Source: Anaerocolumna sp.
Lineage (GTDB): Bacteria > Bacillota > Clostridia > Lachnospirales > Lachnospiraceae
NCBI GenBank assembly: GCA_029239975.1
Contig: JARBTX010000026.1
Coordinates: forward strand, 1 to 45,071
Length of the DNA stretch: 45,071 nucleotides
Direction of reading: 5' to 3'
Position numbers and translations under genes: made by a program. Each line of letters starts with the position of its first letter. The first letter of the stretch is position 1. The notes beneath the pieces are model-generated. The model saw only the letters and a program-made list of their open reading frames with translations, was not told the DNA's origin and made no database searches. This document shows, one piece after another, positions 34,060-43,337 of the stretch.

Positions 34060-34923
34060 TTAAGCTTGACCAACAGATCCGAACAATTCCATCTTTTCTT
34101 TTACTGTAGCTTTAATAGCTTCGTAACCAGGAGCTAATAATTTACGTGGGTCGAAACCTTTACCGGATTGGTCTTTACCAGCTTCAATGTATCCACGAGT
34201 TGCTTCAGCAAATGCTAATTGGCATTCTGTGTTAACATTAATTTTAGCAACACCAAGAGAGATTGCTTTTTTAATCATATCTTCTGGGATACCAGTACCA
34301 CCATGAAGAACTAATGGCATATCACCAGTTAATTGACCAATTGCATCAAGTGTTTCAAAGCTAAGTCCTGTCCAGTTTGCTGGGTATTTACCATGGATAT
34401 TGCCGATACCAGCTGCAAGCATAGTAACGCCAAGGTCTGCAATTGCTTTACATTCCTTAGGATCTGCAACTTCACCAGTACCAATAACGCCATCTTCTTC
34501 TCCACCGATAGAGCCAACTTCTGCTTCTAAAGATAAACCTTTTTCGCTACATACTTTAACTAGTTCAGTAGTTTTAGCAATGTTTTCGTCGATTGGGTAA
34601 TGAGAACCATCAAACATGATAGAAGAGAAACCAGCTTCGATACATTTGTAAGCTCCTTCATAGCTGCCGTGGTCTAAATGAAGAGCAACAGGAACAGTAA
34701 TTTTTAATTCTTCTAACATACCATTAACCATATTTACAACTGTCTTATAACCACACATATATTTACCTGCACCCTCAGATACACCAAGGATAACCGGTGA
34801 GTTTAATTCTTGAGCTGTTAATAAAACTGCTTTTGTCCATTCAAGGTTGTTAATATTGAATTGACCAACTGCATAATGACCTGCTTTTGCTTTATTAAGC
34901 ATATCTTTTGCTGATACTAACAT
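34060..34923 (-). CDS. fba: Class II fructose-bisphosphate aldolase
   Basis: A 287-residue class II, zinc-dependent aldolase for glycolysis and gluconeogenesis. Motifs are VALHLDHGSYEGAY (Asp84 catalytic, His85 zinc ligand), the second zinc-site region LEAEVGSIGGEED, GIGNIHGKY with a zinc His, and LVLHGGTGIP with another. The end AKINVNTECQLAF carries the phosphate-binding loop. The length matches the FbaA type of Firmicutes. GGAGG lies 6 bases before the ATG. It has its own terminator and may be a housekeeping gene that happens to sit in the mannan region. Confidence 0.95.
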   Translation of the reverse strand: MLVSAKDMLNKAKAGHYAVGQFNINNLEWTKAVLLTAQELNSPVILGVSEGAGKYMCGYKTVVNMVNGMLEELKITVPVALHLDHGSYEGAYKCIEAGFSSIMFDGSHYPIDENIAKTTELVKVCSEKGLSLEAEVGSIGGEEDGVIGTGEVADPKECKAIADLGVTMLAAGIGNIHGKYPANWTGLSFETLDAIGQLTGDMPLVLHGGTGIPEDMIKKAISLGVAKINVNTECQLAFAEATRGYIEAGKDQSGKGFDPRKLLAPGYEAIKATVKEKMELFGSVGQA

Positions 34924-35073
34924 AATATACCTCCATATATACTTTAGATTAGTTGATTTAGTACACTACAACTTTTTGTTATTATAACCTATTTTTTCAA
35001 AAAATGAAATACAAAATTCTTATAAACGGAAAAATTGATATATTTTTATCAATACCAATAGATGAGTATACAA

Positions 35074-35115
35074 AATGGCCAAAGCATATTAATAATTTAA
35101 CTTACTTTGGCCATT
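35074..35115 (-). terminator. Hairpin, probable terminator after the GH26 gene
   Basis: AATGGCCAAAG and CTTTGGCCATT are perfect 11-bp complements around a 20-base loop; the minus-strand copy is followed by TTGTATAC. It is the first strong hairpin downstream of the GH26 stop at 35308, beyond a tandem repeat. Confidence 0.55.
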
Positions 35116-35180
35116 ATCATATCATAAATAAAAACTTTGTTATTACTTGTGTTTTTATTATTCGTTTTTATTATTTATTT

Positions 35181-35295
35181 TGATTATTCGTTTGATTATT
35201 TGTTCTGATTATTCGTTTGATTATTTATTCTGATTATTTGTTTTGATTATTTGTTCTGATTATTTGTTCTGATTATTTGTTTTGATTATTTGTTT
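35181..35295. repeat. 12-13-bp tandem repeat just past the GH26 gene
   Basis: Nine units of TGATTATTTGTTC or TGATTATTCGTT start at 35181, 35193, 35206, 35218, 35231, 35244, 35257, 35270 and 35283. Less regular TTATT repeats extend it to about 35150. It lies 13 bases past the GH26 stop, in the probable 3' untranslated region, and fills most of the gap 34924-35307. Confidence 0.85.
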
Positions 35296-35307
35296 AATTA
35301 TTGATTA

Positions 35308-36924
35308 TTACTTTATTGGATAATTCTTTAAATCTGGTAATTCATCCAATGTTAACACTTTCTCATGATTATATACTTTATTAAGCATATCTCTTTCATT
35401 GTACTGCTCTGATAAAGCACCCAGTGTATCAATTACAAAATCTCCACTCCAAGTGGAAAACCAAGCCCATCTTGCATCATCACGAAATGCTAAATCTGGA
35501 TCAAATAAACAGCCATTCTCAGTCATAGCAATAATTTTATTTGTATCAGTATAATCTAAGGCAGCGTTGAATTTTCCAATTTGTGAAGTATATACTTTTT
35601 CACCTGGGTAAATATCTTCACCAATGATATCTACAAATTCATCACCAGGATACCAATCTTTATTTTGACCATTCCACACCCAAATTAAATTATTAATCTT
35701 ATGATAGTTGGTTAAACGATCATATAATAATTTCCATAGTTCTTTGTATGCATCAGAACCTGCTGCTCCCCACCAGAACCAGCCACCACTTGCTTCATGT
35801 AATGGTCTCCATAAAAGTGGAACACCTGCTTCTTGTATACGTTTTAGCTGTTCTGCAATAGCGTCAATGTCGGATATTAATAAATCATATCCTTCTTTAT
35901 CTTCACCGTTCATGATTTTAGCCAAATCAATCGTTGTTGCCTTTGTATAAAAACCACTATACCAAGGTTCTTTGGTTGTTAAATACTTTGTAGGTGCATT
36001 CCAATGCCAACACATGGATATGATTCCACCCAATTGATCAAATTCAATCGCATATTCTACCGTTTTTGATGTTGACCCTTTTTCCACTCTAGAAGGAGTG
36101 TATTCCATTAAATCAAGCCCAAGAATAGCTGGTATCTTATTACCCGTAGCTTGTTGTATTGCCCATAACTCTTTGCTATATCTGCCTTTATCAGCAAATT
36201 GACCAGCCAATGTATATTTACCATAATTATCTGTTAAAAAGCTCATAAGACGTTTTGTATTATCGTCTGCATTTGGATTAATTAATGTGGATGATACATT
36301 AAATACTGTTTCATCCATCGGTTTTGATGGTGTAATTCTTAAATAGTCCAAGTATATCCAACCCCACGATTTTATTATTTTAATGGTATGTTCTCCTTTG
36401 GTCATATAAACTTTATTCATAATAGAATCGGAGAATTCTTTTTCTTCTATGATTGCAACGCCAATATTATCTTTATCTACTTGTATAGTATTTTCTTTAT
36501 GTCCATCATAACTAGCACTAACAAAATTTAGATCATAAAAACCGTTTGCTGGAACGGTAATGGTAAATTCGCATCCGTCATTATCATTTGCCATTCCATC
36601 CACATAACCTGTACCTGAAAATCCTTCTTTCTTACTGTCCACAATTGCACGACCTAAAAGCTTCGCATCTTCCGCTTCATAAATCTGATCAAAAGCTTCA
36701 AAAGCTGCTAATTCTTCCGCTGTTGGTTCTGTATTGACTTCGTCTAACAATGCTTCCGTTGGTGTAGGTGTTGGTTCACTGTCATTTGATTTGTCAGTTT
36801 CCGTAGCATCTACAGTTGGTGTAGGAGTTACTTTTGTTTCTGTTTTGTCTTTCGAACATGCAACCAATAATACCAGTACACACACCAAAATAACAGACAG
36901 AAATCTTTTCTTTTTCATATCCAT
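35308..36924 (-). CDS. GH26 beta-mannanase lipoprotein with CBM35-like domain
   Basis: A 538-residue secreted mannan hydrolase. A lipoprotein signal has box LVAC with Cys23, followed by a Pro/Thr/Glu linker to about residue 75. A CBM35-type module spans about 80-200 (YEAEDAKLLG, GFSGTGYVDGM, EHTIKIIKSWGWIYLDYLRI). The GH26 TIM barrel (about 205-530) carries the acid/base Glu377 in RPLHEASGGWFWW and the nucleophile Glu469 in MTENG. The start at 36924 has GAGGG 7 bases upstream. It would attack mannan at the cell surface and release oligosaccharides for the importers, GH27 and GH130. It is divergent from dinB, with about 250 bases between. Confidence 0.94.
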   Translation of the reverse strand: MDMKKKRFLSVILVCVLVLLVACSKDKTETKVTPTPTVDATETDKSNDSEPTPTPTEALLDEVNTEPTAEELAAFEAFDQIYEAEDAKLLGRAIVDSKKEGFSGTGYVDGMANDNDGCEFTITVPANGFYDLNFVSASYDGHKENTIQVDKDNIGVAIIEEKEFSDSIMNKVYMTKGEHTIKIIKSWGWIYLDYLRITPSKPMDETVFNVSSTLINPNADDNTKRLMSFLTDNYGKYTLAGQFADKGRYSKELWAIQQATGNKIPAILGLDLMEYTPSRVEKGSTSKTVEYAIEFDQLGGIISMCWHWNAPTKYLTTKEPWYSGFYTKATTIDLAKIMNGEDKEGYDLLISDIDAIAEQLKRIQEAGVPLLWRPLHEASGGWFWWGAAGSDAYKELWKLLYDRLTNYHKINNLIWVWNGQNKDWYPGDEFVDIIGEDIYPGEKVYTSQIGKFNAALDYTDTNKIIAMTENGCLFDPDLAFRDDARWAWFSTWSGDFVIDTLGALSEQYNERDMLNKVYNHEKVLTLDELPDLKNYPIK

Positions 36925-37176
36925 CTTTTACCCTCTCTTCTTATTTTAATATTTGTTCTGTCCCCCACTTTAATATAGCTTTTCCTATTAAAGTATATTG
37001 ATAATTATAAATTCCTAAGGTAAAATAATCAATGTATAATGTTATATTTTTCATAATAATTGTAAAATGGATTTGACATTTTATGAGCAAATCAAAACAT
37101 AGAATGATGCATTTTTATTGTCAACTAAATGTTTTTATCTATTAAACACAATAGTCAATTAATAAGGAGGTGTTTT

Positions 37177-38379
37177 ATGTATAAGCGGATTATCTTTCAC
37201 GTTGATGTGAATTCAGCTTTTTTAAGTTGGGAAGCAGTGTATCGCAAGGAAGTACTTGGTGAAACTCTCGACTTACGAACAATTCCATCTGCAGTTGGCG
37301 GTGATATCAGTAAACGTCATGGTATTATCTTAGCTAAATCCACTCCAGCCAAAAAGTACAACATTCAAACCGGCGAGCCCATACTAAAAGCACTTCAAAA
37401 ATGTCCAGATTTAGTATTGGTTCCACCAAATCACGACTTATACGAGCAATGTTCCAAAAGCTTAAAGGATTTATTATTTAGGTACACTCCTTGCATTGAA
37501 CCATTTTCCATTGATGAAGCATTTCTTGATATGACTGGTGCATGTAATGGATACAAATCTCCGAATGATCTAGCGGAGCAGATAAGAGAAAGAGTAAAAA
37601 AAGAACTTGGATTTACAGTTAATATAGGAATTTCTACAAATAAATTACTTGCAAAAATGGCATCTGATTTTAGAAAACCTGATATGGTGCATACTCTTTA
37701 TCCAGAAGAAATACCTGCAAAAATGTGGCCACTTCCTTTAGAAGAGCTTTATTTTGTTGGAAAAGCTTCTAGTAAAGTTTTGCATGGGTTAGGTTTAGAA
37801 ACAATCGGTGACATAGCCAAAATGGATTTAAATATACTAAAAGCACATCTAGGAAACAAACATGGACAGATGATATACAATAATTCTCAAGGTATTGACG
37901 AATCCGTAGTTGAATCTACATCAGCTGCCAACAAAGGTTATGGTAATAGTACTACCTTATCACAGGATGTAATAGATTTTGAGACTGCTAATCTAATCCT
38001 ATTAGATTTAAGCGAAACAGTTAGCTCCAGATTACGTGCCGATGGTATGAAATGCACTTGTATTACTGTTGAAGTTACGGATTGTGATTTTAATCACCAA
38101 ACACATCAAACCACATTATTATCACCTACAAATACAACTAATGTAATACATCAAACAGCATGTAAGTTATTGAAAGAATTTTGGAGCGGAGCACCACTTA
38201 GACTTCTTGGTGTACGAACTACTAAGTTAACAAAAGGGGAATTTACGCAATTAAACCTATTTGACTTATTGAAAGATGAAAGACATGAAAAATTAGATAA
38301 AGCGCTTGATAACATAAGAAACCGATTTGGTACCGATGCTATCAAACGCGCAAGTTTTATGGATTCAGATAAAGATTAA
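37177..38379 (+). CDS. dinB: Y-family DNA polymerase IV
   Basis: A 400-residue lesion-bypass polymerase. Catalytic acidic residues are Asp10 in FHVDVNSAF, and Asp113 with Glu114 in SIDEAFLD. The palm (GFTVNIGISTNKLLAKMASD), thumb helix-hairpin-helix (LYFVGKASSKVLHGLGLETIGDI) and little-finger region are all present. The start at 37177 has AAGGAGG 6 bases upstream; a longer frame from 37129 lacks a signal. A perfect TTGACA sits at 37073-37078, but a matching -10 box is unclear, and I see no obvious LexA site. It ends tail to tail with the Mrp gene, overlapping by 4 bases. Confidence 0.93.
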   Translation: MYKRIIFHVDVNSAFLSWEAVYRKEVLGETLDLRTIPSAVGGDISKRHGIILAKSTPAKKYNIQTGEPILKALQKCPDLVLVPPNHDLYEQCSKSLKDLLFRYTPCIEPFSIDEAFLDMTGACNGYKSPNDLAEQIRERVKKELGFTVNIGISTNKLLAKMASDFRKPDMVHTLYPEEIPAKMWPLPLEELYFVGKASSKVLHGLGLETIGDIAKMDLNILKAHLGNKHGQMIYNNSQGIDESVVESTSAANKGYGNSTTLSQDVIDFETANLILLDLSETVSSRLRADGMKCTCITVEVTDCDFNHQTHQTTLLSPTNTTNVIHQTACKLLKEFWSGAPLRLLGVRTTKLTKGEFTQLNLFDLLKDERHEKLDKALDNIRNRFGTDAIKRASFMDSDKD

Positions 38380-39656
38380 TGATTTTTGCATTCGCCAGAA
38401 CATTCATGGTTTTCATCATGATGATGGCCACAATTTGCTTCATTATTCTCTTCTAGACTACCGTCTAGATATGCTTGTGTTACAACATCAACATCACCTT
38501 GTGCTCCCGGTATAACAAGGATGCCTGCGTCCATAAGACCTTCCATTGCACCCATACCGATACCACCGCAGATAAGAACATTGATGTTTTGACCTGCTAA
38601 TAAGGTAACTAATTCAGAATGACCACTACCATTACTATCTAGAGTTGATTTACTAATTAATTCATCTCCACGTAATTCATAGATTGTAAATGTTTGAGTT
38701 TTACCAAAATGCCCAAATACATTATGATTTTCATCTGTTGTAACAGCAATCTTTATGGTTGCTGCTTTTTCCGCCGCTTTTTCTGCTTCTTTTGATGCTT
38801 TCACTGGATGAATTTGTTCTAAGGTATCTGCTGCTGTATCTAACCAGTTACCCATAAGTTCTTCTACTTTTTCACCATCAATTGCTGCAGCAATGGCTGG
38901 ATTAATTGGAATTCTACCAAGTACAGGCAGGTCAAATTTTTCAGATATTTCATCTATATGACTTGTACCAAACACACTAATTTTTTCACCACAATTACCA
39001 CATTCAATGTAACTGTAATTTTCTACTAAACCTAGGATAGGAATCTCCATAGTATTTGCCATATTTACAGCCTTAGATACAATCATAGATACCAATTCTT
39101 GTGGAGATGTTACTATAATTATTCCATCTACTGGCAAAGATTGAAATACTGTTAATGGAACATCACCAGTTCCTGGTGGCATATCAACAAACATATAATC
39201 AACGTCTTCCCAAAGTACATCAGACCAGAATTGTTTTACTGTACCAGCTATTACTGGACCCCTCCAAACCACTGGAGTATCTTCTGTTTCTAATAATAGA
39301 TTAACAGACATGATTTTAGTACCATTTTTAGTAACTGCAGGTAAAATACCAAGTTCTGTTCCAGATGCTTTACTATGAATACCAAAAGCTTTTGGAATAG
39401 AAGGTCCTGTAATATCCGCATCGAGTATTGCAGTCTGGTATCCTTTACGATTCATTAATACAGAAAGATATGATGTTATAAATGACTTTCCAACACCACC
39501 TTTACCACTTACAATACCTATCACTTTTTTTACTCGGCTATATGAGTTTAAAGGAACTAAGAAGTCTTCTTTAGAAGGCTTTCTTGAAGAACAATTGGCT
39601 TTGCAGCTAGAACAATCACTTGCACAACTACTTTCTGTTTCGTAAACATCACTCAT
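38376..39656 (-). CDS. mrp: Mrp/NBP35-type Fe-S carrier ATPase fused to a NifX-like domain
   Basis: A 426-residue fusion. Residues 1-30 are Cys-rich (C11, C15, C18, C22), like NBP35-type N-termini. The P-loop is GKGGVGKS (51-58), followed by DADITGPSIPKAFG and FVDMPPGTGD. A CxxC pair (ECGNCGE, near 217) is the bridging cluster site of Mrp proteins. The C-terminal part, from about residue 300, is a NifX/NifB-type dinitrogenase cofactor domain (KIAVTTDENHNVFGHFGKTQTFTIYE), ending in a metal-binding CGHHHDENHECSGEC tail. Such proteins assemble or transfer Fe-S clusters. Neighbouring DUF134 genes are common for this family. AAGGAGA precedes the ATG. Confidence 0.9.
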   Translation of the reverse strand: MSDVYETESSCASDCSSCKANCSSRKPSKEDFLVPLNSYSRVKKVIGIVSGKGGVGKSFITSYLSVLMNRKGYQTAILDADITGPSIPKAFGIHSKASGTELGILPAVTKNGTKIMSVNLLLETEDTPVVWRGPVIAGTVKQFWSDVLWEDVDYMFVDMPPGTGDVPLTVFQSLPVDGIIIVTSPQELVSMIVSKAVNMANTMEIPILGLVENYSYIECGNCGEKISVFGTSHIDEISEKFDLPVLGRIPINPAIAAAIDGEKVEELMGNWLDTAADTLEQIHPVKASKEAEKAAEKAATIKIAVTTDENHNVFGHFGKTQTFTIYELRGDELISKSTLDSNGSGHSELVTLLAGQNINVLICGGIGMGAMEGLMDAGILVIPGAQGDVDVVTQAYLDGSLEENNEANCGHHHDENHECSGECKNH

Positions 39657-39689
39657 TTTTTTATCTCCTTATTTTTATGTTATTTCTGT

Positions 39690-39839
39690 AGGCAATTGCG
39701 AAACACCAAAGATGTCCTTATTGATTATACTATACAATTTTATAGCTGAATCTTGCCCCTTACGGCAACTGAAGCTAGAAAATTCGTATATATTGTATAA
39801 GCAATTCAATAAACTATATGGTTTCGCAATTGCCTAATA
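39690..39839. mobile_element. Foldback MITE-like element upstream of the mrp gene
   Basis: About 147 bases with terminal inverted repeats TAGGCAATTGCGAAAC and its complement at 39821-39836. The two arms pair along much of their length and meet at GCCCCTTACGGC. TTATTTCTGT occurs on both sides (39680-39689 and 39840-39849), a possible target-site duplication. There is no transposase gene. It fills much of the gap 39657-40020; the rest of that gap shows nothing recognisable. Confidence 0.65.
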
Positions 39840-40020
39840 TTATTTCTGTTACCAAAAGGTACATTAATTAGATCAAACTATCAATTTATATTTAAATAAC
39901 TTTATAAGCCAAGTACAAATACTTTATCACTGTCACATTCATGTATTTAAGTAGATTCATTGTCTATTATGACTTGATTTAGTTGCTTCCTTTATCTTAT
40001 ATAATTAATCATTATCCATT

Positions 40021-40353
40021 TCAAGTGGATCTCATACACCTTTTACAAGGAAAATTACAATTGCATTCTGGCTCTATCTCATAATTTCCGCCTTCAATAC
40101 AGATACCTTTACCATAACACAAAGCTTCTGCAGATTTTTGCCTTGCAGAATACAAAATACGTTGGAACGTCCCCCTGGATACCCCCATCTTATTCGCTGC
40201 ATCAAGTTGGTCCATATTTTCATAATCACAAAGCCTTAATGCCTCTAATTCATCCACATTCATAATTACGTATTCTTTTTTACAATTCTCTGGTGAAAAT
40301 ACCTTATGCTGAAATTCAGCACATACTTTTCTGCATTTGGCATTTCTTGGCAT
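40021..40353 (-). CDS. DUF134 (UPF0251) helix-turn-helix protein
   Basis: A 110-residue DNA-binding-type protein. The start MPRNAKCRKVC is typical of DUF134, as are MNVDELEALRLCDYENMDQLDAANKMGVSRGTFQRILYSARQK (sigma-70 region 4-like helix-turn-helix) and a C-terminal Cys cluster (CNCNFPCKRC) that may bind a metal or Fe-S cluster. Such proteins are often encoded next to Mrp/NifX-type genes, as here, and may regulate them in response to metal or cluster status; that is inference. AAAGGAG precedes the ATG. Inverted copies of a foldback repeat lie on both sides. Confidence 0.88.
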   Translation of the reverse strand: MPRNAKCRKVCAEFQHKVFSPENCKKEYVIMNVDELEALRLCDYENMDQLDAANKMGVSRGTFQRILYSARQKSAEALCYGKGICIEGGNYEIEPECNCNFPCKRCMRST

Positions 40354-40385
40354 AGGGTATCTCCTTTCTTATATAGTGTATATTT

Positions 40386-40467
40386 TAGGTAATTGCGAAA
40401 CTATATCGTTTATTGAATTGATTATACAATATATACGAATTTTCTAGCTTCAGTTGCCCTAAGGGGA
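40386..40467. repeat. Half copy of the foldback element, inverted
   Basis: This 82-base stretch matches the reverse complement of 39755-39836 at about 76 of 82 positions by eye, beginning TAGGTAATTGCGAAAC and ending TTGCCCTAAGGGG. The second arm is missing or too diverged to see. The copy starts 33 bases before the DUF134 start, as the full copy does 34 bases before the mrp start. Confidence 0.75.
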
Positions 40468-40623
40468 ATCTTTACCCGTCTGGACAACTGATAAAATAAT
40501 ATTCGATTAAATGTATGCAAGAATACAAACTAAATGGTCTCATATACCTCTTATAATGTGCATATGCACATATAAATTATACTACTTGATAATTTTTTGT
40601 CAACAAGAATTTACCAAATAAAT

Positions 40624-40699
40624 AGACTGTAGTAAACTTACATTACTTTACTTATATATATATCAATATATAAGTAACATTGTAAGTTTACCACAGTCT
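40624..40699 (-). terminator. Long hairpin after the second LacI gene
   Basis: AGACTGTAGTAAACTTACA and its near-complement, extended by TTACTTATATAT, give a stem of roughly 30 bp with a few mismatches and a short loop. It lies 9 bases past the LacI stop on the minus strand. The AGACTG ends recall the hairpin at 19812-19918. The remaining gap down to 40354 holds the half foldback copy. Confidence 0.65.
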
Positions 40700-40707
40700 T
40701 AACTTTG

Positions 40708-41742
40708 TTATATCTGTCTAGTGGATTGTCCAATTATGAGTTCAGCTGGGAATATTTTATTTTCCTGACTATTTTTATTATGAATAATATCAAATAAAAT
40801 TCGGATTGTTTCATATGCCATCGCTTCTACGGGTTGACGAATGGTAGTTATTGATGGATTATAATAAAATGAGATATCCATACCATCAAATCCAGCGACT
40901 GAATAATCATTTGGTACATGTTTACCTGCTTCAAAAATCGCTTTACAAGCTCCAACTGCCATACTATCTGATATAGCATAAATTGCAGTAAACTCATCAC
41001 CTGATTCAAGTAACCTTTTTGTTACTTCGTATCCGTATTTCATGGAGTAGGTATCAGTATCAATATTTTCTTCCATATAACGAACAAGATTTTGATTAAA
41101 TGGTATTTGATTATCTTCTAGAGCTTTAAAATAACCTTGAAGCCTTAACTTACCAATGCTCTCGTCCATTGGAGTTGGTGTTATAATTGCAATCTTTTTA
41201 TGGCCTAATTTACAAAGATAATCAACTATTTTATAACTTTCTTTAATGTCATCCACCGCAACGGATGAATATTCACTTTTATCAATTTTTTCAGTTACAC
41301 CAATGGTACTTAACACAAAAGGCACTTGTAATTGCTTTAATTTTTCCTCTGAATGAGAGAAAAACCCACCAAGAAAGACAATTCCTTTTAGTCTTTTTTC
41401 TTTTTCTAACTCAAGTGCAATATCTATCTCGTCTTCTTGCTCTTCTACGCGATGTAAAAGAAATGAATACTTCTTATTTTGTATTTCTTTTTCAAAAACT
41501 TTTAGCATGTTATTATAGAAAGGATTACTAATACCCTTAATTAATACAGCTATGGTTTTTGACGCAGAACGTTTTAAATTTCTTGCACTATTGTTTGGAA
41601 TATAATTATTCTCCTTTATCACCTTTAATATCATATTTTTCGTTTCTTCATTAATATCTGGGTGATTATTAATGGCTCTGGATACGGTACTAACTCCAAC
41701 TCCACATATTTTCGCTATATCCATAATTGTGATAGTTTCCAT
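40708..41742 (-). CDS. LacI-family regulator of the alpha-glucan unit
   Basis: A 344-residue LacI-type regulator. The helix-turn-helix is at residues 4-24 (ITIMDIAKICGVGVSTVSRAI), with the hinge motif NNSARNLKRSASKTIAVL. The sensor domain includes SNPFYNNMLKVFEKEI, LGHKKIAIITP, FTAIYAISDSMAVGA and YSVAGFDGMDISFYYNPSITTIRQP. The ATG at 41742 is preferred over an upstream in-frame ATG at 41775 because AGGAAG lies 8 bases before it. It follows malQ by 69 bases on the same strand, so it probably regulates the malQ and permease unit, in response to maltose or a maltodextrin by family habit. Confidence 0.92.
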   Translation of the reverse strand: METITIMDIAKICGVGVSTVSRAINNHPDINEETKNMILKVIKENNYIPNNSARNLKRSASKTIAVLIKGISNPFYNNMLKVFEKEIQNKKYSFLLHRVEEQEDEIDIALELEKEKRLKGIVFLGGFFSHSEEKLKQLQVPFVLSTIGVTEKIDKSEYSSVAVDDIKESYKIVDYLCKLGHKKIAIITPTPMDESIGKLRLQGYFKALEDNQIPFNQNLVRYMEENIDTDTYSMKYGYEVTKRLLESGDEFTAIYAISDSMAVGACKAIFEAGKHVPNDYSVAGFDGMDISFYYNPSITTIRQPVEAMAYETIRILFDIIHNKNSQENKIFPAELIIGQSTRQI

Positions 41743-41811
41743 AGGTATACTTCCTTTGCATTGGTGTATCTGCATAAATTATAGCATTTACACAAAAAAA
41801 TGCAATAAATA

Positions 41812-43293
41812 TTATATTCTGCCATATAGCTTGGTAATTTTTCTAATTTTTAAAATTAACTCATTTGTTATATCTTCTTCTTGCAATCTCCATTTCCAGT
41901 TGTTTCCTATAGTAGACGGAATGTTAATTCTCGCTTCACTTCCTAATCCTAAGTAATCCCCCATTGGTATAATGCATATATTTGCAACACTTTGGTGGGC
42001 CAAACGAATAAAGTCCCAGTGTATATCACATAATTTAGTATGATAATTATTCAGATATTCTTTTGATAGCTCTCTATCTTCTTTTGTTATGGTCTGATAC
42101 CAACCCTTTATTGTATCATTATCATGGGTTCCCGTATAGACAATACAGTTATCATGATAGTTGTGTGGAAGATAATCACTTTCTTCTCTAGAATCAAAGG
42201 CGAATTCCAATACTTTCATACCTGGATAGCCTGTTTGTTTCACCATTTCGATTACACTGTCTGTTAAAAATCCCAAATCTTCCGCAATAATATTTACATT
42301 ACCTAGTTGTTTATGTACTTCTTTAAATAAGTCATATCCCGGACCCTTTTCCCACTTACCAAACTCTGCAGTAGGGTTACCATAGGGAATCGAATAATAC
42401 TCATCAAAACCACGAAAATGGTCAACTCTTACTACATCATACATCTGAAAACAATAGGAGATTCGCTTAATCCACCAATCGTATCCCGTTTGTTTTAGAT
42501 AGTTCCAATTATATAAAGGATTTCCCCATAATTGACCCGTAGCCGAGAATGCATCTGGTGGGCAACCAGCTACTGCTATGGGATTATTTTCATCGTCTAA
42601 TTGAAATAACTCAGGATTTGACCAAGTATCTGCACTATCAAATGCAACATAAATGGGAATATCTCCAATAATTTGAATACCCGACTCATTAGCATATCTT
42701 TTTAACTTTTTCCACTGTCTTAAGAAGGTATATTGAATAAATTGATTAAATTCAATTTCTTCTGCTAATTCCTTCCGATATAAATTTAATGCATCGGGTT
42801 TTCGTAACCTTATATCAAGGTCCCATTCATTCCAACTTACTTCATGAAAAAACTGTTTAACCGCCATATACAAGGCATAGTCGTGAAGCCAATATGCATT
42901 ATCTTCTTTAAATTTTATAAACTCTTTATCGTTCCCAATATTACTTCTATCATAAGCTTTTCTTAATAATATAAATCTAGAACGATAAATCTTTTCATAA
43001 TTGATATACCTAGGATTATCATAAAAATCATATGAATTGCATTCTTCTTTTGTTAATAATCCTTTCTGAACGAGATCATCTAAATCAATAAAGTATGGAT
43101 TTCCCGCATAGGTCGATACAGATTGATATGGTGAATCACCGAAACCAGTTGGACCAATCGGTAGAATCTGCCAGAACTTTTGTCCAGCAGCCTTTAAGTT
43201 ATCTATGAAATCATATGCACACTTTGAAAATGTACCAATTCCATAAGGTGATGGTAAACTTGCTATAGGCAATAATATTCCGCTCGCTCTCAT
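41812..43293 (-). CDS. malQ: 4-alpha-glucanotransferase (amylomaltase, GH77)
   Basis: A 493-residue disproportionating enzyme that moves alpha-1,4-glucan segments between maltooligosaccharides in the cytoplasm. The start RASGILLPIASLPSPYGIGTF and the signature GDSPYQSVSTYAGNPYFID are typical. The catalytic set is Asp291 in VRVDHFRGF, Glu338 in IIAEDLG and Asp391 in GTHDND. Length matches bacterial MalQ of about 500 residues. GGAAGTG is the upstream signal, somewhat distant. It lies 44 bases after the MalG-like gene, in line with maltodextrin uptake followed by processing. Confidence 0.95.
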   Translation of the reverse strand: MRASGILLPIASLPSPYGIGTFSKCAYDFIDNLKAAGQKFWQILPIGPTGFGDSPYQSVSTYAGNPYFIDLDDLVQKGLLTKEECNSYDFYDNPRYINYEKIYRSRFILLRKAYDRSNIGNDKEFIKFKEDNAYWLHDYALYMAVKQFFHEVSWNEWDLDIRLRKPDALNLYRKELAEEIEFNQFIQYTFLRQWKKLKRYANESGIQIIGDIPIYVAFDSADTWSNPELFQLDDENNPIAVAGCPPDAFSATGQLWGNPLYNWNYLKQTGYDWWIKRISYCFQMYDVVRVDHFRGFDEYYSIPYGNPTAEFGKWEKGPGYDLFKEVHKQLGNVNIIAEDLGFLTDSVIEMVKQTGYPGMKVLEFAFDSREESDYLPHNYHDNCIVYTGTHDNDTIKGWYQTITKEDRELSKEYLNNYHTKLCDIHWDFIRLAHQSVANICIIPMGDYLGLGSEARINIPSTIGNNWKWRLQEEDITNELILKIRKITKLYGRI

Positions 43294-43337
43294 TATGTTG
43301 TCACTTCCTTTATTTTATTATCATTTAGCATAGCATT

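Noticed and set aside
34329..34600. Several small frames on both strands inside the aldolase gene
   Set aside because: Shadows of a well-supported, complete fba gene.
36734..36949. Plus-strand small Ser/Val-rich protein
   Set aside because: Lies antisense to the signal and linker of the GH26 gene; its composition mirrors that linker and no start signal is seen.
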